This document shows positions 1 to 5,244 of a DNA stretch of 5,244 nucleotides, piece by piece. The DNA is taken from positions 1 through 5,244 of the forward strand of contig CAKTZW010000178.1 in assembly GCA_934636065.1 (NCBI GenBank), given 5' to 3'. The stretch's first letter is position 1, and each line of letters begins with the position of its first letter. The translations under genes were made by a program, and so were the position numbers. The notes under the pieces were generated by a model. It was not told the DNA's origin. It saw only the letters and a program-made list of their open reading frames with translations, and ran no database searches. The DNA comes from an uncultured Labedella sp. Its GTDB lineage: Bacteria > Actinomycetota > Actinomycetes > Actinomycetales > Microbacteriaceae.

Positions 1-467
1 TCGTGCGGCTCGGCGAACGGATCGAGCGCGAGACCGGCATCGAGGTCGTGGTGTCGACGCACGCCCCCGCCGGGTCGCCCGCGTCCCCTGGTCCCCTCGC
101 CCGGGACGACGAGGTCGTCCTGCTGCGCCTTGCGCAGGAGGGACTGTCGAACGTCCGGCGGCACGCGCGGGCCACGCGCGCGACCGTCGCACTCACCGTC
201 GACGCGCGCAGTGCGACGCTCTCGATCCACGACGACGGCCGCGGCTTCGACACGAACTCACCCCGCACCGGGTTCGGTCTGGACGGCCTCGCCGACCGCT
301 TCGCCCTCGTGGGCGGCACGTTCGAGATCGCGAGCGCTCCGGGGACCGGCACCACGATCACAGGAACGACGACCACGGAGAAATCGACCACGGGAACCTC
401 GAGCACGGGGGCCTCGAGCACGGGAACCGTGCGGCGCGGGCGCGGCACGGCCGGGGTACGCGCATGA
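1..467 (+). CDS. Sensor histidine kinase, C-terminal fragment (HisKA_3/NarX type; 5' end outside window)
   Basis: This is the ATP-binding end of a two-component sensor kinase that should phosphorylate the regulator encoded immediately downstream. The frame runs in from the left edge, so the GTG at position 3 is not taken as a real start. In the 154 residues read from position 3, the HATPase_c landmarks are in order: the N box QEGLSNVRRHA (residues 45-55, N50), the G1 box DDGRGFD (77-83) and the G2 box GFGLDGLADR (90-99). A final strand ends at about residue 120 in GTGTTIT. The sensor region, dimerisation helices and phospho-accepting histidine lie off-window. Kinases of this family usually stop soon after that last strand. 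Here about 34 residues follow, rich in Thr, Ser and Gly and then Arg, and partly encoded by a 15-bp tandem repeat. The stop codon overlaps the regulator start as ATGA, which implies translational coupling. The family call is firm; the signal sensed cannot be judged. Confidence 0.93.
   Translation, partial: VRLGERIERETGIEVVVSTHAPAGSPASPGPLARDDEVVLLRLAQEGLSNVRRHARATRATVALTVDARSATLSIHDDGRGFDTNSPRTGFGLDGLADRFALVGGTFEIASAPGTGTTITGTTTTEKSTTGTSSTGASSTGTVRRGRGTAGVRA
390..434 (+). repeat. 15-bp imperfect tandem repeat, about 2.5 copies, inside the kinase C-terminus
   Basis: Units start at 390 (ACGGGAACCTCGAGC), 405 (ACGGGGGCCTCGAGC) and 420 (ACGGGAACC, then diverging). The first two differ at two bases. 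Because the period is a multiple of three, the repeat stays in frame and encodes TGTSS, TGASS and TGTVR. It lies in the low-complexity tail after the ATPase fold, so changes in copy number would alter tail length without breaking the catalytic domain. Confidence 0.75.
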
Positions 468-1102
468 TCCGCGTCCTCGTGGTCGACGACCACCCGATCG
501 TGCGCGGCGGCATCGTCGCGCTCCTTTCCGCGGCGGACGACATCGAGGTCGTCGGGGAGAGCGCCGACGGGGTCGCGGCGGTCGCCGATGTGGCCCGGCT
601 CTCCCCCGACCTCGTGCTGATGGACCTGCGCATGCCCGGGATGGACGGCGACGAGGCGACAGCGCGGATGCTCGCGGCAACTCCGACGGTGCGGGTCGTC
701 ATCCTGACCACGTACGAGACGGACACGAGCATCCTGACCGCCATGGAGGCCGGCGCGAGCGGCTACCTGCTGAAGGCCGCCCCGCAGGAGGAGATCCTCG
801 CCGGCGTCCGCTCCGTCGCACGCGGCGAGGTCGCGCTCGCTCCGTCGATCGCCGCGATGCTCGTCCGGCGCGTCGGCCGCCCGATCGTGTCGCTCAGCCC
901 GCGCGAGACCGAGATCCTCGGCCTCGTCGCGGACGGCCTCAGCAATCCCGAGATCGCCCGCCGGCTCTTCCTCGGCGAGGCGACGGTGAAGACCCACCTC
1001 CTGCACGTCTTCGAGAAGCTCGAGGTCGGCGACCGCACCCGGGCCGTCACGCGAGCGATGGAGTTGGGCCTCCTCCCCCGCGACCTCCCCCACCCCCGCT
1101 GA
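464..1102 (+). CDS. NarL/FixJ-family response regulator (receiver + LuxR HTH)
   Basis: This is a cytoplasmic transcription factor of 212 residues, the usual size for the family. It should be activated by phosphotransfer from the kinase ending at 467. The receiver domain covers about residues 1-118. It has the acidic pair D8-D9, the phospho-acceptor D54 in VLMDLRMPGMDG, the switch threonine near 82-83 (ILTTYE) and the conserved K104 in YLLKA. A linker leads to a LuxR-type helix-turn-helix at about 143-208. That domain opens with LSPRETEILGLVADGLSNPEIA and its recognition helix includes ATVKTHLLHVFEKL. All catalytic receiver residues are present, so it should be phosphorylatable. The ATG overlaps the kinase stop by four bases (ATGA) with only a weak G-rich sequence upstream, so expression probably depends on translation of the kinase. 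Target genes cannot be read from the sequence. Confidence 0.97.
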   Translation: MIRVLVVDDHPIVRGGIVALLSAADDIEVVGESADGVAAVADVARLSPDLVLMDLRMPGMDGDEATARMLAATPTVRVVILTTYETDTSILTAMEAGASGYLLKAAPQEEILAGVRSVARGEVALAPSIAAMLVRRVGRPIVSLSPRETEILGLVADGLSNPEIARRLFLGEATVKTHLLHVFEKLEVGDRTRAVTRAMELGLLPRDLPHPR

Positions 1103-1104
1103 GC

Positions 1105-1152
1105 TGTCGCCTTTCGTTCCTCCGGAGGGCCGGATGGGGACGAAAGGCGACA
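1105..1152. terminator. Probable bidirectional hairpin terminator between convergent genes
   Basis: A perfect 13-bp inverted repeat has arms TGTCGCCTTTCGT (1105-1117) and ACGAAAGGCGACA (1140-1152). In the + strand transcript the stem extends inward with a U-G, two C-G pairs and another U-G to about 17 pairs, closing a loop of roughly 14 bases. It begins three bases after the response-regulator stop (1102) and ends 23 bases before the dehydrogenase stop (1176-1178), where a shared terminator for two convergent genes would sit. No T-run follows on either strand, so it is not a textbook intrinsic terminator. A genome-wide palindromic repeat (REP-like) is the main alternative. Confidence 0.6.
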
Positions 1153-1175
1153 CCCCACGGTGAGGACGGGTCGGG

Positions 1176-2552
1176 TCAGCCGGCGATGCGGATGAGCTTC
1201 TTGTTCACGAACTCCTCGAGGGCGAAGCGGCCCATCTCGCGGCCCGAGCCCGAGCGCTTCACGCCGCCGAACGGCAACTCGACCGAGTCGCCGAGCACGA
1301 TGTTGACCCACACCATCCCGGCGTCGATCTGGTCGGCGACCCGGAGCGCCTGCTCCTGATCCGTCGTGTAGACGTAGGAGCCGAGGCCGAAGGGCGTGTC
1401 GTTCGCGAGCGTCACGGCCTCCTCCTCCGACGACACCCGGTAGAGCGCCGCGACGGGGCCGAAGAACTCCTCGTGATACGCGTCCATCGCGGGGGTCACG
1501 TCCGTGAGCACGGCGGGCGGGAAGAAGTTGCCAGTCGTCTCGCCCTTCGCGAGGACGGTGGCCCCCTGCGCGATGGCGCGGTCCAGCTGCTCCTGCAGGC
1601 GCGAGGTCGCCGCCTCGGAGGACAGCGGACCGAGGACGGTGCCGTCGACGGCGGGGTCGGCCGGCTGGGTCGCGGTGAACGCGTCGACGAACTTCTGCTG
1701 GAACTCGTCGAAGAGGTCGTCGAGGACGATGAAGCGCTTGGCGGCGTTGCAGGACTGCCCGTTGTTGTCGATGCGGGCGTTCACGGCGTCCTGCACGGCG
1801 GCGTCGAGGTCGTCCGTCGACAGCAGGATGAACGGGTCGGAGCCTCCGAGCTCGAGCACGACCTTCTTGAGGTGGCGGCCGGCGAGCTCGGCGACGGCGC
1901 TTCCGGCACGCTCGGAGCCCGTCACGGAGACGCCCTGGACACGCGGGTCGGCGATGATCGTCGCGGCCTGGTCGTTCGTCGCGTACACGTTGACGTAGAC
2001 GCCGGCCGGTGCACCGAGCTCGCGGGCGGCCGTCGTGAAGATGTCCGCGATGGCGGCCGCGGACTCGGGGCACTGCGGGGCGTGCTTGAGCAGGATCGTG
2101 TTGCCCGCGACGATGTTGGGGCCGGCGAAGCGCGCGACCTGGTAGTAGGGGAAGTTCCACGGCATGATGCCGAGCAGCACGCCGAGCCCCGCACGACGGA
2201 TGAAGGCGTCGCCTCCGCCGTCGGCGAGCTCGATCTTCTCGTCGGCGAGGAAGGTCTCGGCGTTGTCGGCGTAGTACTGGTAGATCGCCGCGGCGAAGTC
2301 GACCTCGCCGAGCGCCTGCTCGAGCGGCTTGCCCATCTCGCGCACGATGATGTCCGCGAGCTCCTCGCGGCGCTCGGTGTGGAGGGCGGCGACGCGGGCG
2401 ATGAGCGCCGCGCGATCGGCGACGGGTGCCCGGCGGGACCACGATCGGAAGGCGCCGTCCGCTGAGGCGATCGCCTCCTGCAGCGCCTCGTCCGTGATGG
2501 TCGGGTACTCGCGGAGGGTCTCGCCGGTGGCTGGGTTGACGACGGCGTACAT
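1176..2552 (-). CDS. NAD(P)-dependent succinate-semialdehyde dehydrogenase family protein (Sad/GabD1-like aldehyde dehydrogenase)
   Basis: This cytoplasmic enzyme is predicted to oxidise succinic semialdehyde (or a similar aldehyde) to succinate with reduction of NAD(P), as in 4-aminobutyrate breakdown. From the ATG at 2552 it has 458 residues, close to the roughly 455-460 of the Sad/GabD1 subfamily and shorter than GabD-type enzymes. Visible landmarks are PWNFP (140-144, N142), the cofactor-binding K165 in LLKHAP, TGSERAG (211-217), the general base E234 in LELGGSDP, the nucleophile C268 in GQSCNAAKR and EEFFGP (361-366, E362). LELGGSDPF and the AAKRF after the cysteine are characteristic of this branch from memory of E. 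coli Sad. No second cysteine lies within a few residues of C268. The start is fixed by GAGGAG nine bases upstream. An in-frame ATG at 2600 would add 16 uncharged-to-charged residues before the natural MYAVVNPATGE opening. No GABA transaminase gene is adjacent, so the substrate remains inferred. Confidence 0.93.
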   Translation of the reverse strand: MYAVVNPATGETLREYPTITDEALQEAIASADGAFRSWSRRAPVADRAALIARVAALHTERREELADIIVREMGKPLEQALGEVDFAAAIYQYYADNAETFLADEKIELADGGGDAFIRRAGLGVLLGIMPWNFPYYQVARFAGPNIVAGNTILLKHAPQCPESAAAIADIFTTAARELGAPAGVYVNVYATNDQAATIIADPRVQGVSVTGSERAGSAVAELAGRHLKKVVLELGGSDPFILLSTDDLDAAVQDAVNARIDNNGQSCNAAKRFIVLDDLFDEFQQKFVDAFTATQPADPAVDGTVLGPLSSEAATSRLQEQLDRAIAQGATVLAKGETTGNFFPPAVLTDVTPAMDAYHEEFFGPVAALYRVSSEEEAVTLANDTPFGLGSYVYTTDQEQALRVADQIDAGMVWVNIVLGDSVELPFGGVKRSGSGREMGRFALEEFVNKKLIRIAG

Positions 2553-2561
2553 GCGTTGAGG

Positions 2562-2567
2562 CTCCTC
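2562..2567 (-). promoter_or_regulatory. Ribosome binding site of the dehydrogenase
   Basis: On the - strand this reads GAGGAG, nine bases before the ATG at 2552-2550. It decides the start in favour of MYAVVNPATG over the upstream in-frame ATG codons at 2600 and 2597. Confidence 0.8.
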
Positions 2568-2662
2568 GGTCGGGGTCGGATCGCGTATTCCTCTCATCAT
2601 CGTGCAAGTGACGGACGATTACCACCGTCGTGAGGCGCCCGTTCCGCGGATTCCGCAGGAGC
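2568..2662 (-). other. Intergenic leader between response-regulator stop and dehydrogenase
   Basis: This spacer separates two genes read in the same direction, so it should hold the dehydrogenase promoter if the gene is not simply read through from the regulator. It is locally less GC-rich around 2585-2625. I see a TTGCAC on the - strand (about 2609-2604) that could serve as a -35 element, but no well-spaced -10 hexamer. There is no convincing hairpin with a T-run after the regulator stop; TCCGCGGA at 2643-2650 is only an eight-base palindrome. A promoter is therefore plausible but not located. Confidence 0.35.
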
Positions 2663-3328
2663 CTAGCGGCCGACGACGCCGAGGTCGTACGCGAGGATGA
2701 CGGCCTGGACGCGGTCGCGCAGCCCGAGCTTCGAGAGGATGCGCCCGACGTGCGTCTTCACGGTCGACTCGCTCACGAAGAAGCGCTGGGCGATCTCCCC
2801 GTTCGTCTCCCCCTCCCCGATCCAGCGGAACACCTCGCGCTCCCGCGTGGTGAGCGCGGAGAGCACGCCGTCGGCGTCGTGCGCCCGGCCGCCGGCGAGG
2901 TGCGGAGTGGCCAGTTCGATGAGCTTCGCGGTGATGCGGGGCGCCACGACCGCGTCGCCGTCGGCGACCGAGCGGATGGCCGCGACGAGCGCGGCGGGAC
3001 GGGTGTCCTTGAGCAGGAAGCCGGAGGCTCCCGCGCGCAGGGCGCCGAAGGCGTAGTCGTCCAGGTCGTACGTCGTGAGGACGAGGACCCGCGTCGCCGG
3101 CAGCAGTTCCGTGATGCGCCGCGTCGCCTCGATGCCGTCGACGCCGGGCATCCGGACATCCATGAGGACGACGTCCGGCCGGGTCCGCTCGGCCGCGCGC
3201 ACCGCCGACGCCCCGTCCTCCGCCTCCCCGACCACGTCGAACCCGGGTTCCGCCTCGAGCACGAGGCGCATCCCGTAGCGGACGAGCTCCTGGTCGTCGG
3301 CGATGAGCAGCCGAACACCGTCGGTCAT
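2663..3328 (-). CDS. NarL/FixJ-family response regulator (receiver + LuxR HTH), partner of the adjacent kinase
   Basis: This is a second cytoplasmic two-component transcription factor, 221 residues long, expected to receive phosphate from the kinase encoded just upstream. The receiver (about 1-122) has the acidic pair D11-D12, phospho-acceptor D57 in VLMDVRMPGVDG, switch threonine near 85-86 (VLTTYDLDDYAF) and K107 in FLLKD. The LuxR-type HTH lies at about 158-218, with LTTREREVFRWIGEGETNGE leading into a recognition helix containing STVKTHVGRILSKL. All receiver active-site residues are intact. The ATG shares four bases (ATGA) with the kinase stop and is preceded by a purine-rich AGGGGAGGGA, so it has both coupling and its own binding site. 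By analogy with permease-kinase-regulator cassettes, it may control the neighbouring transporter genes; that is inference. It is a distinct paralogue of the regulator at 464-1102, not a recent duplicate. Confidence 0.97.
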   Translation of the reverse strand: MTDGVRLLIADDQELVRYGMRLVLEAEPGFDVVGEAEDGASAVRAAERTRPDVVLMDVRMPGVDGIEATRRITELLPATRVLVLTTYDLDDYAFGALRAGASGFLLKDTRPAALVAAIRSVADGDAVVAPRITAKLIELATPHLAGGRAHDADGVLSALTTREREVFRWIGEGETNGEIAQRFFVSESTVKTHVGRILSKLGLRDRVQAVILAYDLGVVGR

Positions 3329-4539
3329 GTTCCCTCCCCTCTTCTGGGCAGGCGGACGAAGACCCGCCAGCCCACACCTTCCCGCGGTCCCATGGTCGCC
3401 TCTCCACCGTAGAGAGCCGCGCGCTCGCGGATGCCGACGAGACCACGGCCCGGGTCGGTTCCGGCGTCGGCGGGGTGCGGCGCGTCGTCCTCGACCGTGA
3501 GCTCGACGGCCGCCGCCGTCCATTCCACCCGCGCGACCACCTCCGTCGCCCCGGCGGCGTGCCGCAGCGCGTTCGTGAGCGACTCCTGCAGGATCCGGTA
3601 CACGGTGAGCTCGAGCGCTGCGTCGACGTCCGGGGTCCCGGAGAGTCGGAGCCGGACGGGGAGCCCCGCCCGCTCGAACTCCTCGACGAGCGCCACGATG
3701 TCGCCGGCGCCCGGCTGCGGCGCGTGCTCGACTGCGACGGACCGGTCGGATCGCACGGACGAGAGGAGCCGGCGGACCTCGCCGAGGGTTCGGCGCCCCG
3801 TCTCCGCGGCCCGGCCCATCGCGGTCCTCGCCTGCTCCGGTCGCGTCTCCGCCGCCGCGTGCGCCCCCTCCGAGAGGGCGATCATGACCGAGAGGCTGTG
3901 GGCGATGACGTCGTGCATCTCGCGCGCGATCCTCTCCCGTTCCTGCGCGCTCGCGATCTCGGCCTGCTGGTCGCGTTCGCGCGCGAGCTGCGCCGCACGG
4001 TCGAGCAGCGCCGCGACGTAGCGGACCCGACCACCGACGTTCGTGCCGATGAGCGTCGCGACCATGAGCACGACGATCGAACTGACGGCGTTGGTCCCCC
4101 AATCACTGAGGAAATCTCCGGAGACGGGCGGCTCGATCGGCTCGAGGAGCGCGAAGCCGAACCGCGTGCGGAGCGCGAACACCAGGGCGTCGAGCGCCGT
4201 GACGACGGCGCCGACGCCGAAGCACGCCCACGCCGCGCGGCTCGACCGATATACGGCGACGGCGTACACCGTGAGGAGGGGCAAAACGGTCGCGGCGCCG
4301 GCCCCCAGGAGCGAGGAGACGGTGAAGAGCACGTTCGAGACCGCGAAGACGAGCACCGGACGTCGCCGTCGGAAGAGCAGCGCGGCGGCGCCGGCGAGCG
4401 CGAGCGGGATCACAGCCCACAGCGACGTCGACTCCTGCCCGACCGACACGAGCGCGAGGAGGGCGGTTCCGAGCAGATAGGCCGCGGCGAGGAGTGAATC
4501 CGTGACCCACGGGTGGGTGCGGAAGAACTGCCGGATCAC
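3325..4539 (-). CDS. Multi-pass membrane sensor histidine kinase (HisKA_3 + HATPase_c)
   Basis: This kinase should autophosphorylate and pass phosphate to the regulator at 2663-3328. From the GTG at 4539 it has 404 residues. The N-terminal half (about 13-175) holds some five or six hydrophobic segments (around 14-36, 44-62, 66-82, 84-104, 108-128 and 155-175) with little between them, a membrane sensor with almost no external domain. A helical linker leads to the dimerisation domain, with phospho-accepting H209 in RIAREMHDVIAHSLS. The ATPase domain has the N box QESLTNALRHA (318-328, N323) and the G2 box GRGLVGIRER (364-373). The G1 box is atypical: DDAPHP (351-356) in place of a DDGxG sequence. 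The start is uncertain. GTG 4539 has no Shine-Dalgarno sequence. A CTG at 4617, overlapping the permease stop and four bases after GGAGGG, would give 430 residues beginning MSTRPD. The stop overlaps the regulator start as ATGA. Confidence 0.93.
   Translation of the reverse strand: MIRQFFRTHPWVTDSLLAAAYLLGTALLALVSVGQESTSLWAVIPLALAGAAALLFRRRRPVLVFAVSNVLFTVSSLLGAGAATVLPLLTVYAVAVYRSSRAAWACFGVGAVVTALDALVFALRTRFGFALLEPIEPPVSGDFLSDWGTNAVSSIVVLMVATLIGTNVGGRVRYVAALLDRAAQLARERDQQAEIASAQERERIAREMHDVIAHSLSVMIALSEGAHAAAETRPEQARTAMGRAAETGRRTLGEVRRLLSSVRSDRSVAVEHAPQPGAGDIVALVEEFERAGLPVRLRLSGTPDVDAALELTVYRILQESLTNALRHAAGATEVVARVEWTAAAVELTVEDDAPHPADAGTDPGRGLVGIRERAALYGGEATMGPREGVGWRVFVRLPRRGEGT
3331..3340 (-). 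promoter_or_regulatory. Ribosome binding site of the second response regulator
   Basis: The - strand reads AGGGGAGGGA, ending two bases before the ATG at 3328. The core GGAGG is four bases and AGGGG seven bases from the start. It lies inside the last codons of the kinase gene and supports the ATGA-overlap start. Confidence 0.7.
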
Positions 4540-4613
4540 ACCCGGCGGGCGCGGCAACGCGAGAGCGTCCGGCGCCCCGTCGGGGGCGTCGGACGCTCGG
4601 TCCGGTCGCGTGC

Positions 4614-5244
4614 TCAGGCGTCCCTCCGGCGGAGTGAGATGGTCGCAAGGGCGAGGGAGACGGCCGTCCATCCCAGCACCACGAGGGTCGCGATGCCCGG
4701 CTCGAGCGGTCCCCCGCGCGGCGCCTCCACTCCGGCGGGCAGCTCCGTCGGCACGGCGGCCATCGCCTCTCCGGCGGACGTGAAGAGGTACGGCTCCACG
4801 TCGGTGACCCAGTCGAAGGCGAGCCCCGCCATCGGGACGAAGAGCGGGACGGCGAGGATGACCCCGAGCACGACCGCGACTCCCCCGGCGGCGGAGCGCA
4901 GGAACGCCCCCCACCCCGAGGGCGAACACCGCGGTGAGTCCGAGGTACGCGGCTCCACCCAGCAGACCGAGCACGAGCCCGGGTTCGCTGAGACCGGACG
5001 CGATGTCGAGGGCGTCGAAGAACGGGTAGGTGACGGCCCACGCGCCCACGAGCGAGACCGCACCCACGAGCGTGACGAGCGCGAACAGAACGAGGGCCTT
5101 CGCGGCGAGCACCGGAAGTCGAGCGGGCACGGCCGCGATCGTCGATTGGATCATCCCCGTCGAGTATTCCCCGCTCATGACGAGAACGCCCAGCACCGCT
5201 GCGGCGATCTGCCCGAACATGATCCCGGCCGAGACGTTCCGGAC
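4614..5244 (-). pseudogene. ABC-2-type transporter permease, 5' end outside window, frameshifted
   Basis: This is the membrane subunit of an ABC transporter, the part that forms the translocation path while a separate ATPase drives it. The upstream frame (5244 to about 4909) contains the family hallmark GEYSTGMIQSTIAAVPARLP, followed by AAKALVLFALVTLVG and YLGLTAVFALGVG. Homology-like sequence then resumes in a different frame from 4907 as AFLRSAAGGVAVVLGVILAVP and runs to RRRDA and a TGA at 4616-4614. Joining the two frames gives about 209 residues with some five membrane segments, a natural C-terminal permease. The break is one surplus base in a run of six C on the + strand (4907-4912). If real, the gene is disrupted; an assembly or sequencing error is equally possible. 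It lies immediately upstream of the kinase, suggesting one operon, and its ATPase partner would be expected off-window. The substrate is unknown. Confidence 0.85.
4622..4627 (-). promoter_or_regulatory. Candidate ribosome binding site for the membrane kinase
   Basis: The - strand reads GGAGGG, four bases before a CTG at 4617-4615 that opens the kinase frame as (M)STRPDRASD and overlaps the permease TGA as CTGA. The same bases also encode permease residues near its RRRDA end, so the match could be coincidental in Arg-rich coding DNA. Confidence 0.4.

Noticed and set aside
1473..2465. Long + strand open frame of 330 codons opposite the dehydrogenase gene
   Set aside because: It is the complement of a well-supported dehydrogenase gene with every key residue present. 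Its translation is Arg/Gly/Val/Glu-rich with no recognisable domain, a common artefact in GC-rich DNA where stops are rare.
2553..2600. Upstream ATG codons (2600, 2597) as the dehydrogenase start
   Set aside because: The ATG at 2552 has GAGGAG at nine bases and matches the usual MYxVxNPATGE-like opening of the family. The extra residues (MMRGIRDPTPTEEPQR) have no family counterpart and the segment overlaps the binding site.
763..2625. Very long - strand open frame (620 codons) spanning the dehydrogenase and part of the first regulator
   Set aside because: It is in a different frame from the dehydrogenase and translates to Arg-rich low-complexity sequence. It also crosses antisense into the regulator gene.
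2604..2632. Imperfect palindrome TGACGGACGATTACCACCGTCGTGA as an operator for the dehydrogenase
   Set aside because: The half-sites match only partly and out of register, and no regulator gene points to it. It is not stronger than chance in such DNA.
464..3328. The two response regulators as a recent duplication flanking the dehydrogenase
   Set aside because: They share only the family-wide motifs and differ throughout in receiver and linker sequence, and they lie in opposite orientations with unrelated neighbours. Ancient paralogy within the NarL family explains the resemblance.
3475..4497. + strand open frame of 340 codons opposite the membrane kinase
   Set aside because: The product is charged, repetitive and domain-free, while the - strand kinase has clear H, N and G2 boxes. 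It is a shadow frame.

Overview
The DNA is very GC-rich, with G or C at most third codon positions. It carries compact NarL/LuxR-type two-component operons of a kind common in Actinomycetota. A high-GC actinobacterium is a safe inference. Something near Microbacteriaceae is a guess from gene style, not a demonstrated placement.

Layout, left to right. (1) On the + strand, from the left edge to 467, is the C-terminal part of a HisKA_3-type sensor histidine kinase. It is translationally coupled through an ATGA overlap to a complete NarL/FixJ response regulator (464-1102). (2) At 1103-1175 is a convergent intergenic spacer built around a perfect 13-bp inverted repeat, probably a shared transcription terminator. 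(3) On the - strand at 1176-2552 is a complete aldehyde dehydrogenase of the succinate-semialdehyde dehydrogenase Sad/GabD1 type. (4) At 2553-2662 is a 110-bp spacer holding the dehydrogenase leader and ribosome binding site. (5) On the - strand from 2663 to the right edge is a second signalling cassette. In transcription order it comprises an ABC-2-type permease whose 5' end lies off-window, a multi-membrane-span HisKA_3 histidine kinase and a NarL/FixJ response regulator. The kinase and regulator again overlap by ATGA.

The right-hand cassette looks like a transporter-linked two-component system. The kinase probably senses something at the membrane, and the regulator probably controls the transporter genes or related ones; the ABC ATPase would be expected just outside the window. 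The permease reading frame is broken by one surplus base in a six-base homopolymer (4907-4912). This leaves its N-terminal half in frame with the kinase. A sequencing error or recent pseudogenisation is the simplest reading. The dehydrogenase has its own strong ribosome binding site and no evident functional tie to either kinase/regulator pair.

I see no RNA genes, insertion sequences, CRISPR arrays or phage genes. Nothing here amounts convincingly to an undescribed system. The points most worth checking are the permease frameshift, a possible CTG start for the second kinase, the intergenic palindrome and a short tandem repeat at the end of the first kinase.
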